DNA of 64,000 nt from a virus. The translations under genes and the position numbers were made by a program. Shown here one piece after another: positions 20,694 to 27,536 of the stretch (position 1 is the stretch's first letter; each line of letters starts with the position of its first letter). Where the stretch lies: positions 1 through 64,000 of the IMG/VR virus record IMGVR_UViG_3300028298_000007; one strand, 5' to 3'. The notes under the pieces are model-generated. The model saw only the letters and a program-made list of their open reading frames with translations, made no database searches and was not told where the DNA came from.

Positions 20694-22260
20694 AAAAAGA
20701 ATAATATACGCAGCAGATTTGTTTTGTGGCGCCGGTGGCACATCGACCGGACTTTATAAGGCCTGCTTAGAACTCGGGTACGGTTTGGATTTATTAGCGA
20801 TTAACCATTGGGATATCGCTATTGATACGCATTCTAAAAACCATCCTTATGCCAGGCATATATGCGAAAATCTGGACAATGTAAATCCGCGGAAAGTAGT
20901 ATTGAATGGCAAATTAGATTTATTGATTGCTAGCCCGGAATGTACTCATCATTCAAACGCAAGAGGCGGAAAACCATGCTCGGATCAATCCCGGGCCTCC
21001 GCCTGGCATATCCTGCGATGGGCTGAAGCATTACAAATCCAGAACATATTGATTGAGAATGTCAGGGAATTCAAGAACTGGGGGCCTTTAGGAAGTAATT
21101 TTCTGCCGTTAAAAAAACGTAAAGGAGAAACATTCCAAGCATTCTTAGCCGCATTGACTTCTTTAGGATATAAATTAGATTATCGTGTATTAAATGCCGC
21201 TTACTATGGCGATCCCACTACGCGAGAAAGGTTATTCATCATTGCTAGGCGCGGCCGCAAACCTATCCATTGGCCGCAACCTACTCATACTCCTGAAGGC
21301 AGCAAAGAATTATTCGGTAAAACTAAAAAATGGCATACCGCAAGAGAAATAATCGATTGGAGTATCCCCGGAAATAGCATTTTTAAACGCAAGCATCCGT
21401 TGTCTCCGAATACAATGCGAAGGATAATGGCCGGGCTGCAGAAATTTTCCGGGAAAGAACTCGAGCCATTCTTAGTTATGTTATACAAGTCAAATGATGC
21501 GCGTTCAGTAAACAGGCCTATGCCTACCGTAACAGCTAAAGGAAATCATATCGGTGTTTGCGAGCCGTTTATCGTTCAATTTAACCGCAATTCAAAACCG
21601 GTATCGGTAAAAGAACCATTGCCGGCGCAGACTACAAAAGAACATTTCGGTGTTTGTCAGCCATACTTGATAGAATATTATGGTAATGGTAAAGCTCATT
21701 CAATAAATAAACCATTGCATACAGTTACCACTAAAGAAAGATTCGCCATACTCGAACCATTCATCGTACCTAATTTTGGCGAGAAGAAAGGACAGAAACC
21801 AAGATGCCATAGTATCAATAAACCCTTGCCGGCAGTAACAAGCCATGGCGCAGGCGCTTTGATACAGCCGTTTATTTTAGGTTTATCTCAAACAGGATCA
21901 AATTCAGCGCGCGTTAGGTCGGTTGACGAACCAATGCCAACGGTTATGACGGCCGAAGATTACGCGTTATGCGAACCTTTCGTATTAGGACAGCAAAGTT
22001 GCTCAGCTCCCCGGTCAGTAGATAAACCTATTCCTACTATTGCCGGCGCCGGCGCAATATCATTAATACAACCAAGAATCAAAGATAAGATGCTTGATAT
22101 AAATTTTAGGATGCTGCAACCGCATGAATTAGCCAGGGCGATGTCATTCTCGGATAAGTATGAATTTGCAGGCAACCGGGAAGCAAAAGTAAAACAGATC
22201 GGAAACGCCGTTCCGGTATTATTGGCTAAAGCATTATGCAAATGCCTGCTGGAAGATTAA
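20683..22260 (+). CDS. DNA (cytosine-5) methyltransferase with repeated central region
   Basis: This 525-residue protein shows C5-MTase motifs: ADLFCGAGGTSTG (motif I), ASPECTHH with catalytic Cys87 (motif IV, PEC instead of PC), IENVREF (motif VI), DPTTRERLFIIARR (motif VIII) and IGNAVPVLLAKAL (motif X). Between VIII and X lie about six copies of a 30-45 residue unit of the type SVxxPxPTVTxxxxxGVCEPFIV, replacing a usual target-recognition domain. It should methylate phage DNA to evade host restriction. It is coupled to the upstream gene. Confidence 0.88.
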   Translation: MKNKKRIIYAADLFCGAGGTSTGLYKACLELGYGLDLLAINHWDIAIDTHSKNHPYARHICENLDNVNPRKVVLNGKLDLLIASPECTHHSNARGGKPCSDQSRASAWHILRWAEALQIQNILIENVREFKNWGPLGSNFLPLKKRKGETFQAFLAALTSLGYKLDYRVLNAAYYGDPTTRERLFIIARRGRKPIHWPQPTHTPEGSKELFGKTKKWHTAREIIDWSIPGNSIFKRKHPLSPNTMRRIMAGLQKFSGKELEPFLVMLYKSNDARSVNRPMPTVTAKGNHIGVCEPFIVQFNRNSKPVSVKEPLPAQTTKEHFGVCQPYLIEYYGNGKAHSINKPLHTVTTKERFAILEPFIVPNFGEKKGQKPRCHSINKPLPAVTSHGAGALIQPFILGLSQTGSNSARVRSVDEPMPTVMTAEDYALCEPFVLGQQSCSAPRSVDKPIPTIAGAGAISLIQPRIKDKMLDINFRMLQPHELARAMSFSDKYEFAGNREAKVKQIGNAVPVLLAKALCKCLLED

Positions 22261-22261
22261 A

Positions 22262-22474
22262 ATGCAAATCTTGATTTGGCTACTTACCGTAATCTCTTTA
22301 ATCGGCGTAGTTCTTAACATTCATCATAGGAAAGAATGTTTCTATTTATGGATACTGACTAACGGCGCCTGGGCCTGGCATAATTTAATAATCAAAGAAT
22401 ATCAACAGAGTTTCCTATTCTTAATTTATTTTATGTTAGCTATATACGGAGTTATAAAATGGAAAAAAGATTAA
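22262..22474 (+). CDS. PnuC-like small membrane protein
   Basis: A 70-residue protein with three hydrophobic segments and the phrases SLIGVVLNIHHRKECFYLWILTN and LAIYGVIKWKK, which match the core of PnuC nicotinamide-riboside transporters. At 70 residues it is far shorter than PnuC (about 230), so it could be an oligomeric half-channel or a degraded derivative. It overlaps the next methylase gene. Confidence 0.6.
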   Translation: MQILIWLLTVISLIGVVLNIHHRKECFYLWILTNGAWAWHNLIIKEYQQSFLFLIYFMLAIYGVIKWKKD

Positions 22475-23397
22475 TCAATAAAATATACCATACCGATTGC
22501 CGTAATTTCATGTCCGCTATGCCGGCGGCCAGCATTGACTGCTGTTTTACTTCGCCTCCGTATTATGCCTTACGCGATTATAAATTAAAACCGCAATTAT
22601 GGGATAGTGGCCTTTGGTGCGGGTCGCTTGGGATGGAGAAAGATTTCAATTTATACATAAAGCATCTATGCGACGTTTTCGATTGCTTAAAAAAACCGTT
22701 AAAAGAATCCGGGACCTTATGGGTGAATATAGGCGATACCTATAATAATTATACTCCCGGAACTCGGGATTCTAAACGCTGGCCAAAGCAATCTAGGAAT
22801 GACCATAGATGCGATAAACCTATAATCAGATACCCAAGAAAATCAATGTTCCTTATCCCTGAAAGATTTGTTATCGAAATGGTAAGTCGGGGCTGGATAT
22901 CCAGGAATAAAATTATTTGGCATAAACCGAATGTAATGCCAAGCTCGCAAAAAGACAGGTTTACCGTCGATTATGAAGAATTATTTCTGTTCGTAAAATC
23001 CAGGCATTATTATTTCAAGCAGCAATACGAACCACAGAAAGAATCATCTATCATTAGGTCTAATTATTATTTCGGCGGAGTTCCGGGATCTGCTTATCCT
23101 GACGAAAAAAGAATAAAACCTTACCCCGATAAATGGAAACCTAATTTAAAAGGAAGGATTAAACGGTGCGTATGGACAATTTCGGCTAGGCCTTTTAAGG
23201 GAAATCATTTCGCTAAATTCCCGGAAGAACTGGTAAGGATTCCTATTCTTTCCGGTTGTCCCCCGCGTGGCCTTGTTTATGATCCGTTTTGTGGTACTGG
23301 AACTACCTGCGCCGTAGCTAAAGAATTAGGCCGAAATTATATCGGCAATGACTTGAAAAAAGAATATGTTGATATGGCTAAAGAAAGAATGAAATGA
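22459..23397 (+). CDS. site-specific DNA methyltransferase (N4-cytosine or N6-adenine, beta class)
   Basis: This 312-residue protein carries motif IV early as TSPPYYALRDY (Ser32-Pro-Pro-Tyr35) and the AdoMet-binding motif I late as VYDPFCGTGTTCAVAKELGRNYIGNDL, the circular order of beta-class amino methyltransferases. SPPY is commonest in N4-cytosine enzymes but also occurs in N6-adenine ones. With the adjacent C5-MTase it probably protects phage DNA. No cognate restriction gene is seen. Confidence 0.88.
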   Translation: MEKRLINKIYHTDCRNFMSAMPAASIDCCFTSPPYYALRDYKLKPQLWDSGLWCGSLGMEKDFNLYIKHLCDVFDCLKKPLKESGTLWVNIGDTYNNYTPGTRDSKRWPKQSRNDHRCDKPIIRYPRKSMFLIPERFVIEMVSRGWISRNKIIWHKPNVMPSSQKDRFTVDYEELFLFVKSRHYYFKQQYEPQKESSIIRSNYYFGGVPGSAYPDEKRIKPYPDKWKPNLKGRIKRCVWTISARPFKGNHFAKFPEELVRIPILSGCPPRGLVYDPFCGTGTTCAVAKELGRNYIGNDLKKEYVDMAKERMK

Positions 23398-24329
23398 AAA
23401 TTCTCCTAATCGATATTGACAGCAAGATTCCTAATTTAGCATTAGCTAAAATAAAGAAATACCACCAAGACCGCGGAGATACTGTTTATCAAAAAGAACC
23501 CGGCGCACTTTGGTTTGCCAATAAAATTTATGTATCCTGCATATTCGAACAGAATAAAGCAAAAGCAGAATATTATAAATCTTTCGGGGCGGAAATCGGT
23601 GGTAGTGGTTATGATATTTATAAAAAGCTGCCTTCCGAAATTGAAAATATAAAACCGCGTATTAATTTAGGTTTTACTACTCGAGGCTGTATTCGTAAAT
23701 GTGAGTTCTGCATTGTGCCGAAAAAAGAAGGCCTGATACATCAGGTAGGCGATATATATGATATTTGGGATGGTAAAAGTAAAGACATAATTTTATTGGA
23801 CAATAATATATTGGCCGCGCCGAAGCATTTCAAACTGATCTGTTCTCAATTAAGGAAAGAAAAATTAAGAGTAGATTTTAACCAAGGCCTTGACTGCAGA
23901 TTATTGACGCAGGATGTTGTCAATGAATTAAAATCTATTTCGCATATTGAATATCGTTTTGCTTTTGATCATCCGTCTTATTTCCCGGTAGTAAAAAAAG
24001 CAATTGATTTATTAAAGAAGAATAGAATAAATAGATGCAACTGGTATGTTCTGGTAGGTTTTAATACTACGTTTAAAGAAGACCTGGATCGCCTTATTTA
24101 TTTACGCTCACGTAAACAAAACGCTTATGTGCAAAGATATAAGACATGTTATACTGAACAAAAATATATTTTATTGGCCAGATGGGTAAATCAGCATGCT
24201 ATTTTCTATACACATACTTGGAATGAATTTTTAGATAAAGACAGGAATTATCATACAAACAGTAAAAAGAAAGGCTACAATGATTACTATTATCCTCTTA
24301 GGCGGCGCGGAAGTTTGGATCGATCTTGA
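23394..24329 (+). CDS. radical SAM protein
   Basis: This 311-residue protein has the [4Fe-4S] motif CIRKCEFC (Cys99, Cys103, Cys106) after NLGFTTRG, and an N-terminal part like a degenerate B12-binding fold. Radical SAM enzymes create a 5'-deoxyadenosyl radical for difficult chemistry. Next to two DNA methyltransferases, a nucleic-acid modification role is attractive, but the substrate cannot be read from sequence. It overlaps the methylase by 4 bases. Confidence 0.85.
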   Translation: MKILLIDIDSKIPNLALAKIKKYHQDRGDTVYQKEPGALWFANKIYVSCIFEQNKAKAEYYKSFGAEIGGSGYDIYKKLPSEIENIKPRINLGFTTRGCIRKCEFCIVPKKEGLIHQVGDIYDIWDGKSKDIILLDNNILAAPKHFKLICSQLRKEKLRVDFNQGLDCRLLTQDVVNELKSISHIEYRFAFDHPSYFPVVKKAIDLLKKNRINRCNWYVLVGFNTTFKEDLDRLIYLRSRKQNAYVQRYKTCYTEQKYILLARWVNQHAIFYTHTWNEFLDKDRNYHTNSKKKGYNDYYYPLRRRGSLDRS

Positions 24330-24555
24330 ACTAGACAAGGGTAGATGTAAGGCCTGCCACAAAACGATTTATTGGGCTTCTACTTCTAACGGCAAGAAAA
24401 TGCCGATATGCCAGGACTTGAATGGTAAATGGATCTCGCATTTCGCTGATTGTCCTAAGTCCGAGAAATTCAGAAGAAAGACTGATTATATTCCTAATAC
24501 TAATGGCATAGAATCATTAGGTAAATTTGATGAAAGGAGATTGCCGAAATTATGA
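24280..24555 (+). CDS. hypothetical zinc-binding protein
   Basis: A 91-residue frame with CKACHKTIYW, a later Cys (MPICQD) and HFADCPKS, consistent with one zinc site. The ATG at 24280 lies 50 bases inside the radical SAM gene, with AAGAAAGG before it. No later ATG in frame precedes the Cys motif, so this start is needed. Confidence 0.55.
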   Translation: MITIILLGGAEVWIDLELDKGRCKACHKTIYWASTSNGKKMPICQDLNGKWISHFADCPKSEKFRRKTDYIPNTNGIESLGKFDERRLPKL

Positions 24556-24737
24556 AATTAAAACTAAGGTGTGTGCTTTGTAAGGATCAACATGCTGCCG
24601 ATAGCAAGCATTTTCCATTAGAATTGCGCGATAAGAAAGATCATTCTATCAAAGGACACATATGCCGGAAATGCGTGAAAAAACAGGTAAAACTGGAAAA
24701 CAGAGAAAAACAGATTGACACCACTAAGAAAATATAG
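24552..24737 (+). CDS. small zinc-finger protein
   Basis: A 61-residue basic protein with CVLCKDQH and HICRKC, likely a CxxC...CxxC zinc finger. The ATG overlaps the previous stop. Its last codons contain the -35 box of the next gene's promoter. Confidence 0.6.
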   Translation: MKLKLRCVLCKDQHAADSKHFPLELRDKKDHSIKGHICRKCVKKQVKLENREKQIDTTKKI

Positions 24738-24743
24738 TAACAT
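24715..24743 (+). promoter_or_regulatory. promoter of the HTH gene
   Basis: A perfect TTGACA (24715-24720), a 17-bp spacer and TAACAT (24738-24743). The -10 coincides with the left arm of the operator palindrome, so bound repressor would block RNA polymerase. Confidence 0.6.
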
Positions 24744-24760
24744 TGTTACTAACAATGTTA
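24738..24760. promoter_or_regulatory. perfect palindromic operator
   Basis: TAACATTGTTA (24738-24748) and TAACAATGTTA (24750-24760) are exact 11-bp inverted repeats around C24749. Overlap with the -10 and position 27 bases before the HTH gene point to autorepression. Confidence 0.7.
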
Positions 24761-24786
24761 GTAGCAAGTTTGCCATAGGAGGCCAT

Positions 24787-24954
24787 ATGGAAGTAAAGAA
24801 CAACGCTCAAAAACTTTATCGACGAGGAATTTCTAAGTATGAAATCGCTAAGAAAACAGGCGTTTCTTGGAATACTGTTCATTTTTGGGTGCTTGGAATT
24901 TATGATCCCAAACCAGAACATAATAAGAAATTAAAAGGATTATTGGATGCCTAG
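24787..24954 (+). CDS. helix-turn-helix regulator
   Basis: A 55-residue protein that is essentially one HTH: KLYRRGISKYEIAKKTGVSWNTVHFWVLG, typical of HTH_23/resolvase-like or small Cro-like regulators. ATAGGAGG fixes the start at 24787. It lies directly downstream of a promoter overlapped by a perfect palindrome and is likely autoregulated. It could be a lysis-lysogeny or timing regulator, or belong to the HNH gene that follows. Confidence 0.75.
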   Translation: MEVKNNAQKLYRRGISKYEIAKKTGVSWNTVHFWVLGIYDPKPEHNKKLKGLLDA

Positions 24955-25402
24955 ATATATTTGTAATGGATGTAAAAGTTATTTTTTTGCTGATGAAGAA
25001 AAAGAAGATTTTACAATCGGAGAACAGTTTTTCTGTTCTTATTGTTATCCAAAAGTAAGAATATGTGGGGTATGCGGGAAATTAAAAGTATTTAAAAGAG
25101 AAATTAAAACTGCGATAGGAATTTGTGATAAATGTAAAAAAACTACTCAATCATTTCCTAACGCTTGGTTAACATTAAGATTTATTACGTTTAAAAGAGA
25201 TGAGTTTAAATGTAGATATTGTGGAAGAAGTCCATTACAAGATAAAGAAGTAAAATTACATTGCGAACATATAACTCCTAAAGTTAAAGGAGGACAAAAC
25301 ATATTAGATAATTTAGTTACTTCTTGCGGTGAATGCAATATAGGCAAGTTGGATGTCTTATTAGAACAATACCAAATTGATTTAATTAAAAATAGAAAAT
25401 AA
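24947..25402 (+). CDS. HNH endonuclease with N-terminal zinc fingers
   Basis: This 151-residue protein starts with three CxxC pairs (CNGC, CSYC, CGVC/CDKC) and ends in a McrA-type HNH: CRYCGRSPL, LHCEHITPKVKGGQNILDNLVTSCGECN. It cuts DNA with a single metal and may be a homing nuclease or packaging-linked HNH. The ATG overlaps the HTH gene. It is the last rightward gene and ends at the shared terminator. Confidence 0.85.
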   Translation: MPRYICNGCKSYFFADEEKEDFTIGEQFFCSYCYPKVRICGVCGKLKVFKREIKTAIGICDKCKKTTQSFPNAWLTLRFITFKRDEFKCRYCGRSPLQDKEVKLHCEHITPKVKGGQNILDNLVTSCGECNIGKLDVLLEQYQIDLIKNRK

Positions 25403-25446
25403 AAAAATGCCCTAGACCGCCTAAAAACGCAATCTAGGGCATTTTT
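25403..25446. terminator. bidirectional terminator between the two arms
   Basis: A perfect 14-bp stem (25403-25416 with 25433-25446) has a GC core GCCCTAGA and A-runs/T-runs at both ends, with a 16-base loop. It ends both the rightward arm (HNH gene) and the leftward virion arm. Confidence 0.9.
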
Positions 25447-25464
25447 CGTGATCCCGGGTGCTGC

Positions 25465-25755
25465 TTAAAATTCGAATCGTAATCCTGCCCTCAAATATGG
25501 GCTCATGTCTTCTGATTTCTTCTGTTCTACCCCGCCTTCAATAAACGGAATGAAGAAGCGTTGCCTGGCCTGATTGATAATTGCCGTTCCGCCTTTACCT
25601 ATGGTTACATGCGTTTTATTTGGGGAAAAAGCGCGATAAAGAATAAAGGCAAAAGCTAATATAAGCAACCCACGCCAGGAATGACCTAGCGTATGCAGCC
25701 AGGATTCTTTATCTCCGATTATCCCTTTTTTTAATTTAGCAATTATCTCAGCCAC
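25465..25755 (-). CDS. small membrane protein (possible lysis protein)
   Basis: A 96-residue protein starting with GTG. It has an N-terminal amphipathic helix, one transmembrane segment (LLILAFAFILYRAF, about residues 30-43) and a soluble part ending in RAGLRFEF, a beta-strand with terminal Phe. It is the last gene of the virion arm. A spanin or holin-related role is possible from position, but not shown. Confidence 0.55.
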   Translation of the reverse strand: MAEIIAKLKKGIIGDKESWLHTLGHSWRGLLILAFAFILYRAFSPNKTHVTIGKGGTAIINQARQRFFIPFIEGGVEQKKSEDMSPYLRAGLRFEF

Positions 25756-25756
25756 G

Positions 25757-25933
25757 TTATTTTCCTTTTCTTTTTTTATACGCGCCGATGAAATAAATCA
25801 ACGCGCCGGCGCCTAAAACAATTAACGCAGGCTTATTATCCAGAAGCAGGTCCATGGCCTGAAATAATATATAGATAGCCGCTAGGCCGCCTACGGTTAT
25901 TCCTATGTACATTAATTTTGAACTTAGTTTCAT
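25757..25933 (-). CDS. small two-helix membrane protein, holin candidate
   Basis: A 58-residue ORF with two hydrophobic helices (residues 8-26 and 36-51), a short loop (DNK) and a strongly basic end (KKRKGK). This matches the size and shape of class II holins. AAAGGAG precedes the ATG, which overlaps the previous TGA. Its location at the end of the virion operon fits lysis timing. Confidence 0.55.
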   Translation of the reverse strand: MKLSSKLMYIGITVGGLAAIYILFQAMDLLLDNKPALIVLGAGALIYFIGAYKKRKGK

Positions 25934-26148
25934 GTCTGTTCTCCTTTCTCTTGAATTATCTCGAGCTCAAGTTTCCTAAGCATAAGATCGAGTTCTGCTT
26001 GATCCACTCTATCCCGGGAATCAATCATTTTTTGTAGCTTCCAGCGAAGCGAAGGTTTTTCAAGTAACTGTAAAAACACTTCTTCGAATATTTCCAGCTG
26101 AACATCGGTATTGATGTTGATTATATTTTTCATTTTAATTTTTAACAT
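25930..26148 (-). CDS. hypothetical helical protein
   Basis: A 72-residue charged helical protein. An internal ATG at 26133 is an alternative start; neither has a strong ribosome site. The stop overlaps the downstream ATG (ATGA), so it is part of the operon. Confidence 0.45.
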   Translation of the reverse strand: MLKIKMKNIININTDVQLEIFEEVFLQLLEKPSLRWKLQKMIDSRDRVDQAELDLMLRKLELEIIQEKGEQT

Positions 26149-26162
26149 AGTATTTTTTATTT

Positions 26163-26987
26163 TTAATTTGCTTTAATATAGCCAAGAACAGTGATTGCCG
26201 TAGTACTACCAGCACTCCAGTTTTCTCTGGATAACCATTCAATAATACCGGCAGCGTCAGTTTCAATACAGATATATCCGGTTTCGCCGTTATTTACCCT
26301 CAATGTAGTAGTTCCCCAATAGGTTTGTGAACTTAATGCGCCAGAACCATTGGGTCTAAATGCATAAGTTTGAGGATCAGTATGGTTATTAGCAACCTTT
26401 AAAAATACTAAAGCATATTTGCTTCCCACTATAGAAGATAAATCAAGATCAGAAAAACTATTTGATGTTCCACCGCTATAAGCCTGAGTTCCTGAATGCG
26501 TCCAAACTCCTGGAAGGTTTGTTAACTGGCTTCCATCAACCGGAGGAAGTTTTGACGAAGCATCCAAGAATACAGGCCCGCTGGCCGCGTTATTAGCAAC
26601 AGTTGTGGCCAGGCCACCTTGCGCTCTTGGAAGTGTGCCTGTAAGATATGATACATTTAATTTTCCGTCAGCCCCTAATATAACAACACCGTTAGCAGCA
26701 TTAGCTGCCGATGTAGCGCCGGTACCTCCGTTACCAGTAGGTAAAGTCCCGCTGACCGCTGTTGTTAACACTATTTGTTTACCGCCAACACCGCCGGTAT
26801 GACCATGGCCGGAGCCAGCGAACAGTATTTTACTTTCTTCGATAGCTGCTGATGCCGATACTTTAGCGTTAGTAATCAAAAGCGCTACGTCAGTGCCTAA
26901 AGCCAAAGCATCCCAATTAGCCCGGCATTCTCCGGGGAAGTTTACAAGTAATCCGTCATCGGTCGGTTTTGCTGCATTCCAGGCCAT
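26163..26987 (-). CDS. tail fibre protein
   Basis: A 274-residue protein with low-complexity fibre repeats (TLPTGNGGTGATSAANAANG, TLPRAQGG) of the kind found in trimeric phage fibres, and a beta-rich C-terminal domain of about 100 residues that probably binds the host surface. Placed after the tip protein, as expected of a side or central fibre. Confidence 0.75.
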   Translation of the reverse strand: MAWNAAKPTDDGLLVNFPGECRANWDALALGTDVALLITNAKVSASAAIEESKILFAGSGHGHTGGVGGKQIVLTTAVSGTLPTGNGGTGATSAANAANGVVILGADGKLNVSYLTGTLPRAQGGLATTVANNAASGPVFLDASSKLPPVDGSQLTNLPGVWTHSGTQAYSGGTSNSFSDLDLSSIVGSKYALVFLKVANNHTDPQTYAFRPNGSGALSSQTYWGTTTLRVNNGETGYICIETDAAGIIEWLSRENWSAGSTTAITVLGYIKAN

Positions 26988-26989
26988 TA

Positions 26990-27310
26990 TTAACCCTCCT
27001 TACCGGACATTATATTCTTCAAAGCACTCTTAGCGTATTGCTGTATAATTTTGGTCATGTTATGGATAGGCACGTTATGATCCCTTAATTCATCCATCCA
27101 GCAATCGCTATGAAAAACCATATTTTTGGTAAAATTTTCCGCGTGTTCCGGGCATTTAAACAATGGCGGAGTTTGCGCGAAGTATTTTTGCAATATAATA
27201 GCAGGCTGCACTACCACGAAAGCCGCATCCTGGATATCCTTTTGGCATCTATTGCAAAGCGGAAACTTAACTGCATTAGGTTTATTTTCTTTAGCTTTTT
27301 TCTTAGCCAT
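26990..27310 (-). CDS. hypothetical zinc-binding protein
   Basis: A 106-residue protein with CNRCQKD, CPEH and HSDCW, a likely two-half zinc ribbon. It is basic at the N-terminus. It lies between fibre and tip genes; a chaperone role for fibre assembly is possible but not shown. Confidence 0.55.
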   Translation of the reverse strand: MAKKKAKENKPNAVKFPLCNRCQKDIQDAAFVVVQPAIILQKYFAQTPPLFKCPEHAENFTKNMVFHSDCWMDELRDHNVPIHNMTKIIQQYAKSALKNIMSGKEG

Positions 27311-27311
27311 T

Positions 27312-27527
27312 TTACTTCTCCTTTTCTTTTACAGAATCTACTGCATTTTTTAAGATTGTGGATATTATAGGAACGCTGATTTTAGATTTTACAGAAATCG
27401 TATTGAATTTATTATCGACCTCTCCGGTTTCGTTATCCTTTATTTTATAAACCAATATAGCCTCAGTATAATTCCCTTTTGAATCAATTTCAATGATTAA
27501 TTTTTGCGGCTTAATCGTTTTAGCCAT
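27312..27527 (-). CDS. hypothetical protein
   Basis: A 71-residue protein with two strands (KLIIEIDSKGNYTEAILVYKIKD) and an amphipathic C-terminal helix. Found directly after the tip gene, with AAGGAGG upstream. Function unknown. Confidence 0.55.
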   Translation of the reverse strand: MAKTIKPQKLIIEIDSKGNYTEAILVYKIKDNETGEVDNKFNTISVKSKISVPIISTILKNAVDSVKEKEK

Positions 27528-27536
27528 ATATCCTCC

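Noticed and set aside
24738-24760. Palindrome as a terminator
   Set aside because: It is AT-rich with no T-run, and it overlaps a promoter; operator is the better reading.
24990-24996. CTGATGA heptamer inside the HNH gene
   Set aside because: No paired stems or GUC at the required places.
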